NCBI GenBank assembly: GCA_021186555.1
Contig: JAJKFL010000003.1
Location: forward strand, 34,708,908 to 34,772,907
DNA length: 64,000 bases
Direction: 5' to 3'
DNA from: Reticulitermes speratus
Taxonomy: Eukaryota > Arthropoda > Insecta > Blattodea > Rhinotermitidae
In this document: in pieces, positions 24,478 to 35,299 of the stretch
Layout: each line of letters begins with the position of its first letter
Numbering within the stretch: the stretch's first letter is position 1
Program-made: the position numbers and the translations under genes
The notes under the pieces: generated by a model
Databases searched by the model: none
What the model was told of the DNA's origin: nothing
What the model saw: only the letters and a program-made list of their open reading frames with translations

Positions 24478-24513
24478 TTATTATTATTATTATTATATTA
24501 TTATTATTATTAA
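24478..24513. repeat. (TTA)n microsatellite
   Basis: About twelve TTA units with one irregularity. Confidence 0.9.
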
Positions 24514-24817
24514 TTTTGATCAGAGAAGAGATTCTATGTGTACTCGTAATAGTAATGAAGTGACTAAGGAATATTACTCCTACCGGAAGGGCGTCTGTGA
24601 CTTTTTCACGATCCGATGATCAGGTGGTTTGTCCTGTCATTTCCGTTACAAAGGTTTTGCCTTTTGTTCCTACATATCACTATTCTTGTTCTAGCTGCTT
24701 TAACTACTGTAATCCAGTGTATTCTGCTTTGCTGTTTCAGCCAAGCTAAATTACTTGAATTTGTATTATTGATGTAATTTTAATTAATGTAATAAAATCT
24801 CGAGTTTTAGAAAAGGC

Positions 24818-24840
24818 ATATATATATATATATATTATAT
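24818..24840. repeat. (AT)n microsatellite
   Basis: Alternating AT of about 20 bases. Confidence 0.9.
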
Positions 24841-25039
24841 TCGATCGTCACGGACGGAAGTTAAATTTGCTCTAGAACTTCTGTTCGCCTACAGCCCAAA
24901 ATTTTCACCAAAATTCAGCTCCGCTTTTTTGTGGCTTGCTCTTCAGTTAAGCATAAACACAATTTTAACTTTTATTTCAAGAGAGATTTCGAACGAAGAA
25001 GAGTCGTCCTTTGAGCGCTGGTAAAGAGAGAACTTAATA

Positions 25040-25115
25040 AGGCGATTGCCGATCTTAGGGATCGAACCTGACCAGGCCGTCCATAATCATACGGACACAT
25101 CCTTATGGCCTAAAA
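25040..25115 (-). repeat. tRNA-like SINE head relic
   Basis: The minus strand shows CAGGTTCGATCCC, an intact B box (25058-25070), preceded by a tRNA-like arm ATAAGGATGTGTCCGTATG. No body or second copy identified. Confidence 0.35.
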
Positions 25116-25119
25116 ATTG

Positions 25120-26940
25120 CTCTGCTAGATTGTTAGGTAAGGAAATAAATGTGTCATTTTCTTTAAATTACACATTATTGGTTTCGGGAACCAGTATAAC
25201 GTGTAATAGAAAGCAGTTGGTGAGAAATATAAAAAAGAGCAGGTGTTTCGATTCTAGACTCGCCCAGGTCCCCTGACTATTAAAATCGTGTATATATGAA
25301 CAAATATTGATTTTCGACATTAACACGCAATTTGTGAATGTACAGTTACTTTGTAGAAGATAATTTCCTTGCAGACAAGATATATCGCCTCCAAGGATAC
25401 AGGTAAATTTATGCATTCCGAAATGAAATCACAAGCATGGCCGCTTGAGCTAGCTTGTTCTGTGTTGTTTCTCAAAATATAAACCTAGAGTAAAACGAAC
25501 TTAACGTATTCTTCACGTAGTCCGTAGGTAATTAGGCCTAGATTTCTGAACTCTCCAAAACCGAATGGTATTACCGATTCCAAAAATATCTGTAACCACC
25601 TAAACAATTTTCCTCTTTCCACCTCCTCTTCTTTCAGACCCATAGAAAATTTTTTTCATGTTTGATATCCCGTTGTGTTACTTACAAAATAAAAGAATAA
25701 AGAGCCGTCAACACAACTAAATTGTCTATAGTATTTATTCTGCAATGTATTTAAACCACAATGACAACAATGCAATTGTATATAACGCTTTTTATGCGTT
25801 TGTGAACTATTTTAGCCTCTAAAATGACCCTTGTGGTTGTAACATGTTGCAGATAATATAGTTGTGTAGACGGCTCTTTATTCTTTTATTCCACAGACAA
25901 AGCCTCAAATTTGTTAACTTCCGTGACAGAATGTTAACTTGTGTATTTTCCAGAATTTGTGAGTGATACGGTCTACATTTTAAAATACCGTTTCGCATTC
26001 TGCACATGTATGTGTACGTAATTTGCCACGAAAACGTTACCACTGGACAATATAAGCAGCTGTAGGTTGTGCGTTTGTAGATTAATCGAAGTGTTTCCGG
26101 CTTCTGAGTTTAATACATTGTATTGTATTAATTATAGTTGGTTTACAATTCCGCCAGATAGGATAAAGTTATAGCCATTTAGACCTGTGTAATAGTTTGT
26201 TTTAATTTTGACAACAGTGCTTTTTTATTACCTGTAATTATCTAGCCCTTGGTCGTTTTAGTCGTGTCAAAATACAGCACATATATTTCCTTGAAAGTTT
26301 ATGATTTTTGCCTTAACTAATATATGACTGCCGCAATTACAGATTGCGGTCTACAAATGTTTTGTCTTAGCCACAGCAGATAACAACACTACCAGCGTCT
26401 TATTAATGTGTCACTACCAACCTTGAAAAAAGAAAAAAATCATTAACGAAGGTGAAATTTGTCATTACTTTGCATATCATACTATTGATAATCTAGCAGA
26501 AAATAGGATAATTATTTTATGAAATACACGAATGATATTTTCAGCGTAATATTTCGCTATGTCATATTTTGATTTTCTGTCATGCCTTTCACGTGTGTGT
26601 GTTCTTGTTTACAGATCTAAATTGACTCCAGTTTTGAAAACAAATCGAAATGCTGTACTGTTTTTTTGTTGGTTGCTATAAATTATACCTCCACTTTATA
26701 TACATATGAAGTCCTTAAACGTTCACTAATCTTATCCATTTATTATGTGGATTGTTAAATAATTTATCCTTCTTCTTTCGTCTTTTGTTTTCTAATATTT
26801 TTTATGGAATTACATAAGTCCACAAACAGGAATTTAAGTTGCTAGATGGAATGAAAAACATAAGAAAAATTAGTAATACATGCGATTTTATAAGCTCACT
26901 TTTCTTCTGTCTCATTCTGCCTTGTTCTTTGGTATTCTTT
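25120..26940. other. No gene seen
   Basis: AT-rich. A TAGGCCTA octamer lies at 25533-25540; nothing else is recognised. Confidence 0.5.
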
Positions 26941-26946
26941 CTTTCC

Positions 26947-26993
26947 ATCACATACATAATATTGCCGTTGCAAAGCAACTTTATGTATGTGAT
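26947..26993. repeat. Nested perfect hairpin
   Basis: ATCACATACATAA (26947-26959) pairs exactly with TTATGTATGTGAT (26981-26993). Inside, GTTGC (26967-26971) pairs with GCAAC (26975-26979) around an AAA loop. No target duplication was found. Confidence 0.7.
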
Positions 26994-26999
26994 ATCCCA

Positions 27000-27380
27000 C
27001 CAAACCTGTTACGTTTCCTTCGGGCTGAAGCTACTTGTCTCTTGCCTGCTTTAAGCCAGCAAACCACAGTAAACGTAAGCTGATCCGGCATCAAAATTAT
27101 ATTTATATAGGTTGGTACTTTACATTGTATTAGAAGAGGTCTAGTTCAGTAATGTGACCTCCCACAATTATTGTACTTAAAATGACAAAATCAAAGAGAA
27201 TTTGATGAGAGGAGTATGTAGTACGCACGGTGCAAAGACTGGGGCTATTGATGGGTTGTTTGAACATGGTAATGAACTTACGGGTTCTATAAGAGCGTGG
27301 ATTTTATTCGTGGGTTGGCTATCAGTTCTGAAAGATTTTTGGTGCTGGAACTTAGTTATCGGTCTATAATGATAGTAAAT
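27000..27380. other. No gene seen
   Basis: Ordinary AT-rich sequence. Confidence 0.5.
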
Positions 27381-27658
27381 TAGGTAAGGTTCACTATATA
27401 ACCAACCTTGAAGTCTCAGAGGGGGAATAGAGGTATAGGTCTACTCTTCTTTAACTTTGGCGCTAGATGGGGTGGGTGGTTAGCACCAAGCCCTGGGCGC
27501 TTTACCCCCTTGAATATCCCGATACCAATTGTATAGGCGGTTGGTTGGGCCGCAGAACCAGTTTGGACGGTTGCAGAAAATCTCGTTCCGACCGGGATTC
27601 GAACCTGAACCTTCCAGCCCGTAAAGAGTCACTACACCGACCACGTTATCCAGGCCCG
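27381..27658 (-). repeat. SINE family B copy
   Basis: Runs from a tail AGGTAAGGTTCAC through GAATAGAGGTATAGGTCTACTC to a head CGGGCCTGGATAACGTGGTCGG on the minus strand. The B box GGTTCGAATCCCGG is near 27594-27607. Confidence 0.85.
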
Positions 27659-27661
27659 CAT

Positions 27662-27830
27662 ACAGCATTAAACATGGGCTGTGCAGCCACGAGCCTCCCA
27701 TTCAATTGATGGGGGCTCTTTCGCCGAGGTTAACGCGGCGGATATGTGAAGTTACAACTAAAATTTATCTAGTGCCAAGGTTAAGAGTGAGGGGAGCTAT
27801 ACCTTTGCTTCCCCATACGCGTCCATGGTG
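27662..27830 (+). repeat. SINE family B body, head missing
   Basis: GAGCCTCCCATTCAATTGATG ... AGTGCCAAGGTTAAGAGTGAG ... GGAGCTATACCTTT is the 3' half of family B in plus orientation. It begins within a few bases of the head of the minus copy, giving a head-to-head pair. Confidence 0.65.
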
Positions 27831-27834
27831 TACA

Positions 27835-29245
27835 GCCACACTTCTCTCGTACTGCATAATAGTAAGAATGACGCTTACAGCATTTGTTTTTTATGTTCCG
27901 AGTATTAGTTTTGTAAATTGGATTTAAAAACCATCGTAATTTATGTTTTGAGGAAGTATAGTCCGTGGTATAACATTCATGTGATATGTATTTACGCTCA
28001 ATCAATCACAGGCACCATGTCACTACGAAATAATTTTTTCAGTAAACTTGCAAAATTGTTTATTCGTAAATATAGAGTAGGTACACGGTGATACTGGTTG
28101 TTGGTGGGGACAAAAACAAAAACTTTTTCTACATCAAATATCGATCTTCTCTTTGTATAAATATGCATATCCTATTTATTCGTTTATTTAATCATGGCTT
28201 CTTTAATGACTTTGCGAAGGGTAACGTGCTTGATAAATAATGAAGAGGAAAGTATTTGTGACTTAATTTGCTCTACTCTTCTGACAGTTTCCTGGATGAT
28301 ACGAAGAAAAAAAATTCTTCAGTCAATACAGGTCGTCTCTAAGCCAAAATTGAAACCCACGACGTCTAACGATCACAAACTTTCGCTGTAGGTTGTGAAG
28401 AATATTTCCCTTAAATCTGGAATGCAGTACAAGAACAGAAGAACGTCAGGTTGAGAATAACAGGAACTGTGTTGCTGTAGGAAATCCAATTAAAATGAGT
28501 AGCAAAATACTTGCGAGAATAAATGTAAACAAAGGGGCTACGGACTTAATCCAGCCTCCTATTTAATGATTAGAGGGAAGTCTTTACGTGGAGATAAATA
28601 GGCCAAGGCGTGAGTGAAGCTTACCACTCACCAATATGTAATTCCAAGATTAAGATTGCATGGAGCTTTATCTTCACCCATTTTTATGTTTTCATGGCAT
28701 GGCGATTGATTAATTAATTGATTACAATGAAAATTTCACCTTTACCTTAAAACACAAACAGGGAAATTGCAACGTATCGAATTACATTCAGGGCACACAT
28801 ACGTTGGACTTTCGTAACTAAGTTTGGGATGTTGTAACATTATATAATAAAGAGTGCTTCTACTTCGAGCTTAATCCATTTTCTAACCTTAGGGTACCGC
28901 ATCCGGGTTCTGTGTACCGGAAATTTTAAGAAAAAACGTTACTAATATTAAGGCATTTGTGAACCACCATGCCGCCTTCATGGCGACATATTGTGTCCGT
29001 TACGTAATTATATTATGTTCATACTTGATTTTTAATTATACCCTTTGGTTAGATACAAATGTGCACCAGCGTGTGAAACAACTAATTCTAGCTGTAACAT
29101 TCGGTTTAAATATTGTATGTCTCGTTACACAATTACTGTATACGCCTACACCTCAAGTACCAGTAAGGCTATTTACTCCAAAATAATTAAGGTCCACTTT
29201 ATTGGCAAGCTGGTACTTTTCATCACAAACAAGTTCATTTCATAC
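27835..29245. other. No gene seen
   Basis: AT-rich. A possible B-box relic CATCCGGGTTCTGTGTACC lies near 28900-28918. No coding signal. Confidence 0.45.
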
Positions 29246-29250
29246 AAAAA

Positions 29251-29313
29251 GTTACCACCTCCGCACATAAAGTCATAGAAAATGTTACCACCTCCGCACA
29301 TAAAGTCATAGAA
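29251..29313. repeat. Tandem duplication, 33-bp unit
   Basis: GTTACCACCTCCGCACATAA and the following bases at 29251 are repeated without change at 29284 (30 identical bases, period 33). Confidence 0.9.
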
Positions 29314-29319
29314 GCTCCT

Positions 29320-30285
29320 TGGCAGTTACGCAGCTGTTTATTACTGCACCAGTCATAGTTTTCAAGAAAAGAGCAAATAAATATTTTTCCTTACTTTTAC
29401 ACGTTATTCATTTATCAACGACCTAACCCCAAAGTTCCCCAATGTTGCCATGCTAACACTATAGCAAATACATACTAAATTATTTGATCTGATTTTGTTC
29501 CGAAAGTGAAAATCACATTTTATTTTCCACTACTTTGTCATGAGACTAATTTTAATGACGCTGCTGTGGACAGGGGTAGTTAATACTCTAAATACCGTAT
29601 TTCACACGCTGCAATGTAATGAAAAGAGAAAGCACACACTTGGCCACTTTGTACTTTTTTCGTTCTGTCCGTGCAGCACAAAGAAAGTGCAGCGTTTCTG
29701 CACCTGTTACACGGTCTACTTGACACGTGCCTTTGTGATGTCACAGACTTAAATGCATACACACGTAGTTACATAATCGTCTTTTATAACGAGTCTGAAA
29801 GGTATTTGAAGGGCATATATCATGACGTGACAAAATATACAAGCAAGTCTACTTGAGTATCCCTCAGCATTTAACACTGAATTGTAACTTCTAATAGCCT
29901 ATGTACCAATACTTTTACAGGAATTGCTGCCATACACCTAACATAATCTCTTTGTAAATTTTAAAATTTTAATAATTATTTAATATCAAACTTTGATCTT
30001 TAGCCATTTGACTCCTGTGTATCACACCAAATAAAATAGGCGATATATTTTAGCATCGAAACTTCGTTTGTATCAACGATCTCCCTTAGAATGGCTATTA
30101 TTAATTGCCGAACGTGTTGGAGAATTAATCATATACGTGTTAAACAGCAGTTGCAAAATAAGTCGGAAATGAATTTATTCTTACATATGTGTTGCACGGA
30201 CAGTGTCTAACACCAAATAGTAACACTGCTTCTGCTACCACTGTCCTTTAATCATGTGTTGATAAGACTGAAGTCTTGTGTTTGT
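29320..30285. other. No gene seen
   Basis: AT-rich, unrecognised. Confidence 0.5.
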
Positions 30286-30289
30286 ACGC

Positions 30290-30358
30290 CATCTCGATTG
30301 GTAGATAGTTAACGTTTCACAGGTCCTTGCAGCCTCCATCTTCAGGGTAGATGGAGGA
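30290..30358 (-). repeat. Penelope/hammerhead-like motif
   Basis: The minus strand reads CTACCCTGAAGATGGAGGC ... CCTGTGAAACGTTAACTATC followed by TACCAATCGAG. CTGAAGA and GAAAC are spaced as in the hammerhead core, but the stem III and cleavage-site part does not fold convincingly. Probable relic of the family seen at 42862 and 13049. Confidence 0.4.
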
Positions 30359-30479
30359 AACAAGATCCATCGTAATATTGGCAAGATTGGATCTTCGGTA
30401 TGCAGTATATACATAGATATGTAAAAGCATAAGTCATAATTATGCTTTTAAAGTAAATACTAAATTCAAGATGGTTCGT

Positions 30480-30800
30480 GCTTTTGTGTTTCATGACTAA
30501 AGAGCTTAAGCAACTGATCCTGTCGACTGGAAGGTCAGTTAGTACCCCCAACAGCTGGCAGTCGGTTGGAGGACTGCAATTGGGAAGGCCCCCCTCTGCT
30601 TTCCAACAAGGGCAACTAGCCCCTTGTTATTGGTGGGGGGAATCTGTCTCTCCTAACAGCAGAAAGCATTTCCTTTTCTGCTCCAGGCCCTTCCTCCAGC
30701 CTTACCCTTAGCACGTCATTTCCCATAGAGAGTTTGGGGTTCCTGTTAGCGACGGCTATTCCCACCCTCCTCAAAACTTACCGCCAAAGTTTCAGGCCTT
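30480..30800. other. GC-rich unrecognised segment
   Basis: A locally GC-rich stretch (GGAAGGCCCCCCTCTGC, CTCCAGGCCCTTCCTCCAGC) with a 77-codon plus frame that I do not recognise. It may be the untranslated end of a retroelement. Confidence 0.3.
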
Positions 30801-31204
30801 GTGAAAGATGATGGGGGAAGATTGTGAGAAAAAAATCACACTGTTTTAGTACACTCACGGGATATCACAAATACGTATTTGTAGTAACCGATACGTGTAA
30901 TTATTGAGATAAGAATTTCTCACACATAAACATTAATTACCCGAAGAATACATCTGCCTTGGTAGGAATTAACCAACTACTCAGAGAAACATGCTGCTTC
31001 CATCTTCTTACGTGACTATGAACATAACAAGTTCCTCCGAAAAGTCGGTAAAATTTCTCTTTATTTTTGAGGTTCTGGTATCTGGTGAAAAAATGCGATA
31101 GCGAGGAAGAAATTAACAGAAAAATATGAAAGTCTAGGCTAAATTTGAATGTTCATGGATGTTGCTGGTGATTCAGATCTTCCGGGACGTTACCTTTTGT
31201 CGTT

Positions 31205-31262
31205 GAGTAAATGGTTCCCGACGTTTCGAAGCATTGGTGTCCCTTCTTCAGGGTCAAGCAGT
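31205..31262 (-). repeat. Penelope/hammerhead-like motif
   Basis: Minus strand: CCTGAAGAAGGGACACC ... CTTCGAAACGTCGGGAACC. AAG/CTT could close stem II next to CGAAAC. The base expected to be U16.1 is G, so cleavage is unlikely. Confidence 0.4.
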
Positions 31263-31414
31263 CAAAGAGGCTGGTCAAAAAATTCCGCCCCCCGAATGGA
31301 GAGCAGAATTTTATTATTGGGTTTATAAATGCCCACCATATTTCACTATTCTGAATAACAAAGACAACAAATCAGTAGGTTTATTTTGTAACATTTTGAG
31401 TGGTTTATGAATCT

Positions 31415-31671
31415 TTTTTTTTTTCCAATGGCTCTACAGCCTCTTAGGCGCCTCATTTCGTCGAGGCTTCACGATCACACTTTTTAGATACACCACACTC
31501 GGTAGGACTCCTCTGGACGAGGGACCAGCTCGTCGCAGAGACCTCTACCTGATAACACACAACACTCACAAGAGACAGACATCCATGCCCCCGGTGGGAT
31601 TTGAACCCACGATCCTAGTAAGCGAGCGGCCTTAGACCCACGCCTTAGACCGCACGGCCACTGGGATCGGA
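31415..31671 (-). repeat. SINE family A, full length with target duplication
   Basis: Minus strand: tRNA-like head CCGATCCCAGTGGCCGTGCGG, B box GTGGGTTCAAATCCC, body, and an A-rich tail. TATGAATCT at 31406-31414 and 31672-31680 is a perfect 9-bp target duplication that fixes both ends. A long antisense-free minus frame across it (31693-31484) is the SINE translated by chance; such translations are, as I recall, common among hypothetical proteins in cockroach annotations. Confidence 0.88.
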
Positions 31672-31684
31672 TATGAATCTGTTT

Positions 31685-33740
31685 GCGGTACATCAGTTGT
31701 GTTAATTAGTAGGACTTTTATTTTACTCATACAAAGCCTCCAAAATTTGTCATTTTTAACCAATCCATCCTCAAATCAAAATGAAGGGGTGAGTCTGACG
31801 CCAGGTCTTGCAACTCTGATAACTCCAGCCACAATATTCTTAATTTCTGATCGTTAGGTATGTATGACAAGAATGTGGACCTACTCGTATATTCTGATAG
31901 TTGATCATTCTTCCTAATTTTTGTAACAGAAGGAATGGTTTTTTTGTAACAATGAAATAAGAAGTTTAACATACGTTTATCCTAGTTTCAAGCACTTGTA
32001 GAAATAACACAATGCGTGTATGCCTATTACATAAACACACGTTAATGTGTAGTCTGAGGAATGAATAAATTCAGATAAATGTATAAAACTGAAAGTAACT
32101 GGGTTCAGTATTCTGTTGGAGTTAAATACTACCGACCTATTCGTTAAAGTGTCTTTCATTAAACGAAGTTTGTAGGCACCCTCTTTAAGCCAATATTTTT
32201 AGCTTAGGGTAATTGCTGTTGGATGTGTTGACCCACAGTACTGTAGGTCCGTCCATTTGCTTTGTTCACCGTTCACACCTTCCAGTTGCCTTTAATATGT
32301 AGATATCTGCTGAGAATTGAAACAAAAATTAAAAAAAAAACAAAAAAGTCTAGACACTGACATATATTCCAGTTTTCATAAACCTTGAAACGTTTGTCAG
32401 GATGACGTATTTATCATTTATGATTTTCGATGATACAATCAAAAACCTTTACAGATTTGTGACTATAGATTTTTCATTATCTTGAAGTTAGAGCCAAAAT
32501 AACTGTAAGATTATAGCAGCACTTTCCTTGTGTAAATACACATGAGTTAAGAACTAGTTGGTGCTTGTGGACTTCATAAGGCTGTTAAAAGACTAAATTT
32601 GTTATACAAGCTTATTATCTAATATAAACTTAATTTGTCGGGAAATGGGTAATTGAAAAATAAGGTTTGATTGAATGATCATGATAATAATGATGATGAC
32701 TTATCAATATTTTGGTGTGTTGCATGCGTTCTGTTTTTCGACATGGAATCAAAGTACTTTATCTTTCAGTCGGCACATATTTACTGGTAATAGTGTTCCT
32801 TCTTCTTTACAGTAACTAGCTACAAACACCGGACTGCTGAAAGCCATCAGTTTAAACAATTATAGAAATAAAACGATGAAAGTAAACTTAATACGTGTCA
32901 ATTGAATGTGGCAGTGAGATGTCACACCTTACAATGCTTCTTGATACACTGCTTGTTGGAGTATGTGTTAGTATTACAGATAAGACGTAATTTTTGTCAG
33001 TTCGAATTTCGTCATATACCTGCATTTTTTCCAAAATGATGTAAATATATCTTTTAGACTTATGATATGCAAAACTACGAATAATATAGCAACGATTAGG
33101 CGGTTTCTGCAGCGTGATTATTCTAGAAGGAAATAGAGAATAAGTTGTTATTGATTACAGATGTATGCTACCGTAAGTAGCGTAATTTTAATGTCCATAC
33201 GATTGTTGTTTAAATTACCTCATATACATAATTAATACTGTTAAGTTAACCGCAAATAATTTCGGAAAAACAAATATTCAAGTCTAGCTAAGAAAGCTGT
33301 CTTATCTCTAAAATAATTACGCTTTTTAATCTCTCGTAAAAATAGGCATGTGCGATGTGAAACATAACTGTAGTTAACAATAGAGTATTTCTGGTGTTAC
33401 TGAAAACAACGGCTCAGCGTTTACAAAGATAAATTCCACCACCACCCTCCATTCCCCTTATTTTGAATCAGTTCAATATGTTTAACTTACGTCCTGGCTC
33501 ACTAACGTTTTAATATTATCCCACTAAACGTTGCTGTTGATTGCATATTACTTCAGCCTTGTACGCAGTAGCCACGAGTTCAGATTTTGACTGGAAATCC
33601 GCTGTTCTGTCTGACGTTTTCTGTGACGTTCCTCAGTACCTTCACGAAAGTATCTGGATTTACCCCATATGAGGTCGAAATATCTTTCACCCACGTAGTT
33701 TGTAATTCATCATGCACTAATCAAGTGGGAAGAGTTTAAT
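31685..33740. other. No gene seen
   Basis: AT-rich 2 kb with no recognised feature. Confidence 0.5.
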
Positions 33741-33741
33741 T

Positions 33742-33955
33742 TGTATAGCGACTAGGATACGGGCTGGACGATCGAAGAATTATGGTTCGATTCCCTGCAG
33801 GTTCAAGAGATTTATCTCAACTTAAAAGGGACCAGACCAAATCTGGGGCCTAACCAACCTCATACAATGGGCATGAGGGGCTCCTTCAGAGAGGGTAAAG
33901 CGACCGGAGCATGAATTTTACCAGTCTATCCATATAATACCGAAGTTAAGAATTT
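33742..33955 (+). repeat. SINE family B copy, diverged
   Basis: Head TTGTATAGCGACTAGGATAC, B box TATGGTTCGATTCCC near 33782-33796, then GAGATTTATCTCAAC and GGGTAAAGCGACCGGAG. The 3' tail is not clear. Confidence 0.7.
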
Positions 33956-34087
33956 TTCCTGTGTCTTAATGATGTGCACGTGGACTGTTTGACGCCTCTT
34001 CTAACCTCTTGGCTTCTATGCTCAATAGGCCCAATCCACATAGAAAGAAAATGTCACCCTATCGTTTTACCTGACAAGAGACATTTT

Positions 34088-34330
34088 AAGAATTTTCGCC
34101 ATGTCCGTCCGTCTGGCTGTCCACGCCTATCAGCGCGTTTTCCACTGAACGGATTTTCGTGAAATTTGATATTCGGGACTTTTATGGAAAACTGTCTTGG
34201 AACTCCCAAGTTTCTTTCCTATCGGACAAAAATGTCGAGCACTTGACATGAAGACCTGAAAATGTTTTATTGTTGCCGGTGGCATAAATTCGTCATAAAA
34301 GCAATTTTGTGCAAAACTGAATGTTTTACA
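34088..34330 (+). repeat. Dispersed repeat family E copy
   Basis: GTCCGTCCGTCTGGCTGTCC, then GGATTTTCGTGAAATTTGATA, CTGTCTTGGAA, CAAGTTTC and CATGAAGACCT occur in the same order as in 53805-54110. The family is old and unrecognised; similar tracts are common at insect transposon ends. Confidence 0.6.
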
Positions 34331-34339
34331 TTGTTTGAC

Positions 34340-35050
34340 AGTGACATTTAGCTCAACAATTCACACAGAAATCATTGTTGCTTTTCTATTGCAGCATTGG
34401 TTATGCGAACACGCCACATTGTTACGTTACATGTCATTGCCTATCTTGTTTCTTGTTGCGCTTAAAATTTCCCAAATTAATGACTGGCCACATTGGGCAA
34501 GTACCCATAAATTATTTTATCTGTTGCTGTTCTTTTTGCCAGACATAATCCACTTGTTTCTCTAAATATTTCCCAAAACATTTTGTATTACAAACACTCG
34601 GATCAACGTGTCAAAATCTCAACTCGGCGTGCAGCTGTTGAATTATATATTGTAATGTAGCATATTTTAGTTTATCATTCTAAGTGACGAAACAGATTTT
34701 CATCGACACGATGACACGGACTGAGACTAATCAACAAGTGAAAATATAGTGGTGTAAAATCAAGAAATGATGATGGAATGCACTGAATTGGGTTTCGTTC
34801 CCATTTCTTTGAAGACTGACGATCACCTAAATTACGTGTAATATTTATTTCGAACCTCACGTAGAACACAGTTCTTTTCATTTAAGGGAATACCAATTAA
34901 TGTTTAGGGAAGTAATCTCTATTCACTTCACGAAGCACAGGGACACATGTCAGTACATTCTGGGTGAAATGTAGTGTGCTACATTGGGTGGTGCATATAA
35001 GGGTTTACGTTTTGCATTGGTGACGCCCATTTATTTGATTTTGTATCCTA
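34340..35050. other. No gene seen
   Basis: AT-rich, unrecognised. Confidence 0.5.
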
Positions 35051-35054
35051 AGCA

Positions 35055-35295
35055 TATGCATAGGCGTAACTTGAGGGGTGGAAGGGGGCAAATGCCCGTG
35101 CAATATTTTTTCTACCTAAGAATTTTTTGGCTACTGAGTTGGAAGAGGGTCAAATAAAAAATAGAATTATTTTCCGAACGATTTTTGGGTGGTGTAAAAA
35201 GAAAAAAATGAAAAACCTGCGTTTTACGGGATGAAGAATAGAGGAATCCTAATACCTATGGTCGACTTTGCCCCCCCCCCCCCAAACCCCATGTT
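35055..35295. repeat. GGGGCAAATGCCC-type repeat with poly-C end
   Basis: GGCGTAACTTGAGGGGTGG and GGGGGCAAATGCCCG at the left, and CTTTG plus 13 C (35271-35283) at the right, give a G-run/C-run pair facing each other. This arrangement is reminiscent of transposon terminal repeats. Not assigned to a family. Confidence 0.35.
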
Positions 35296-35299
35296 ATTA

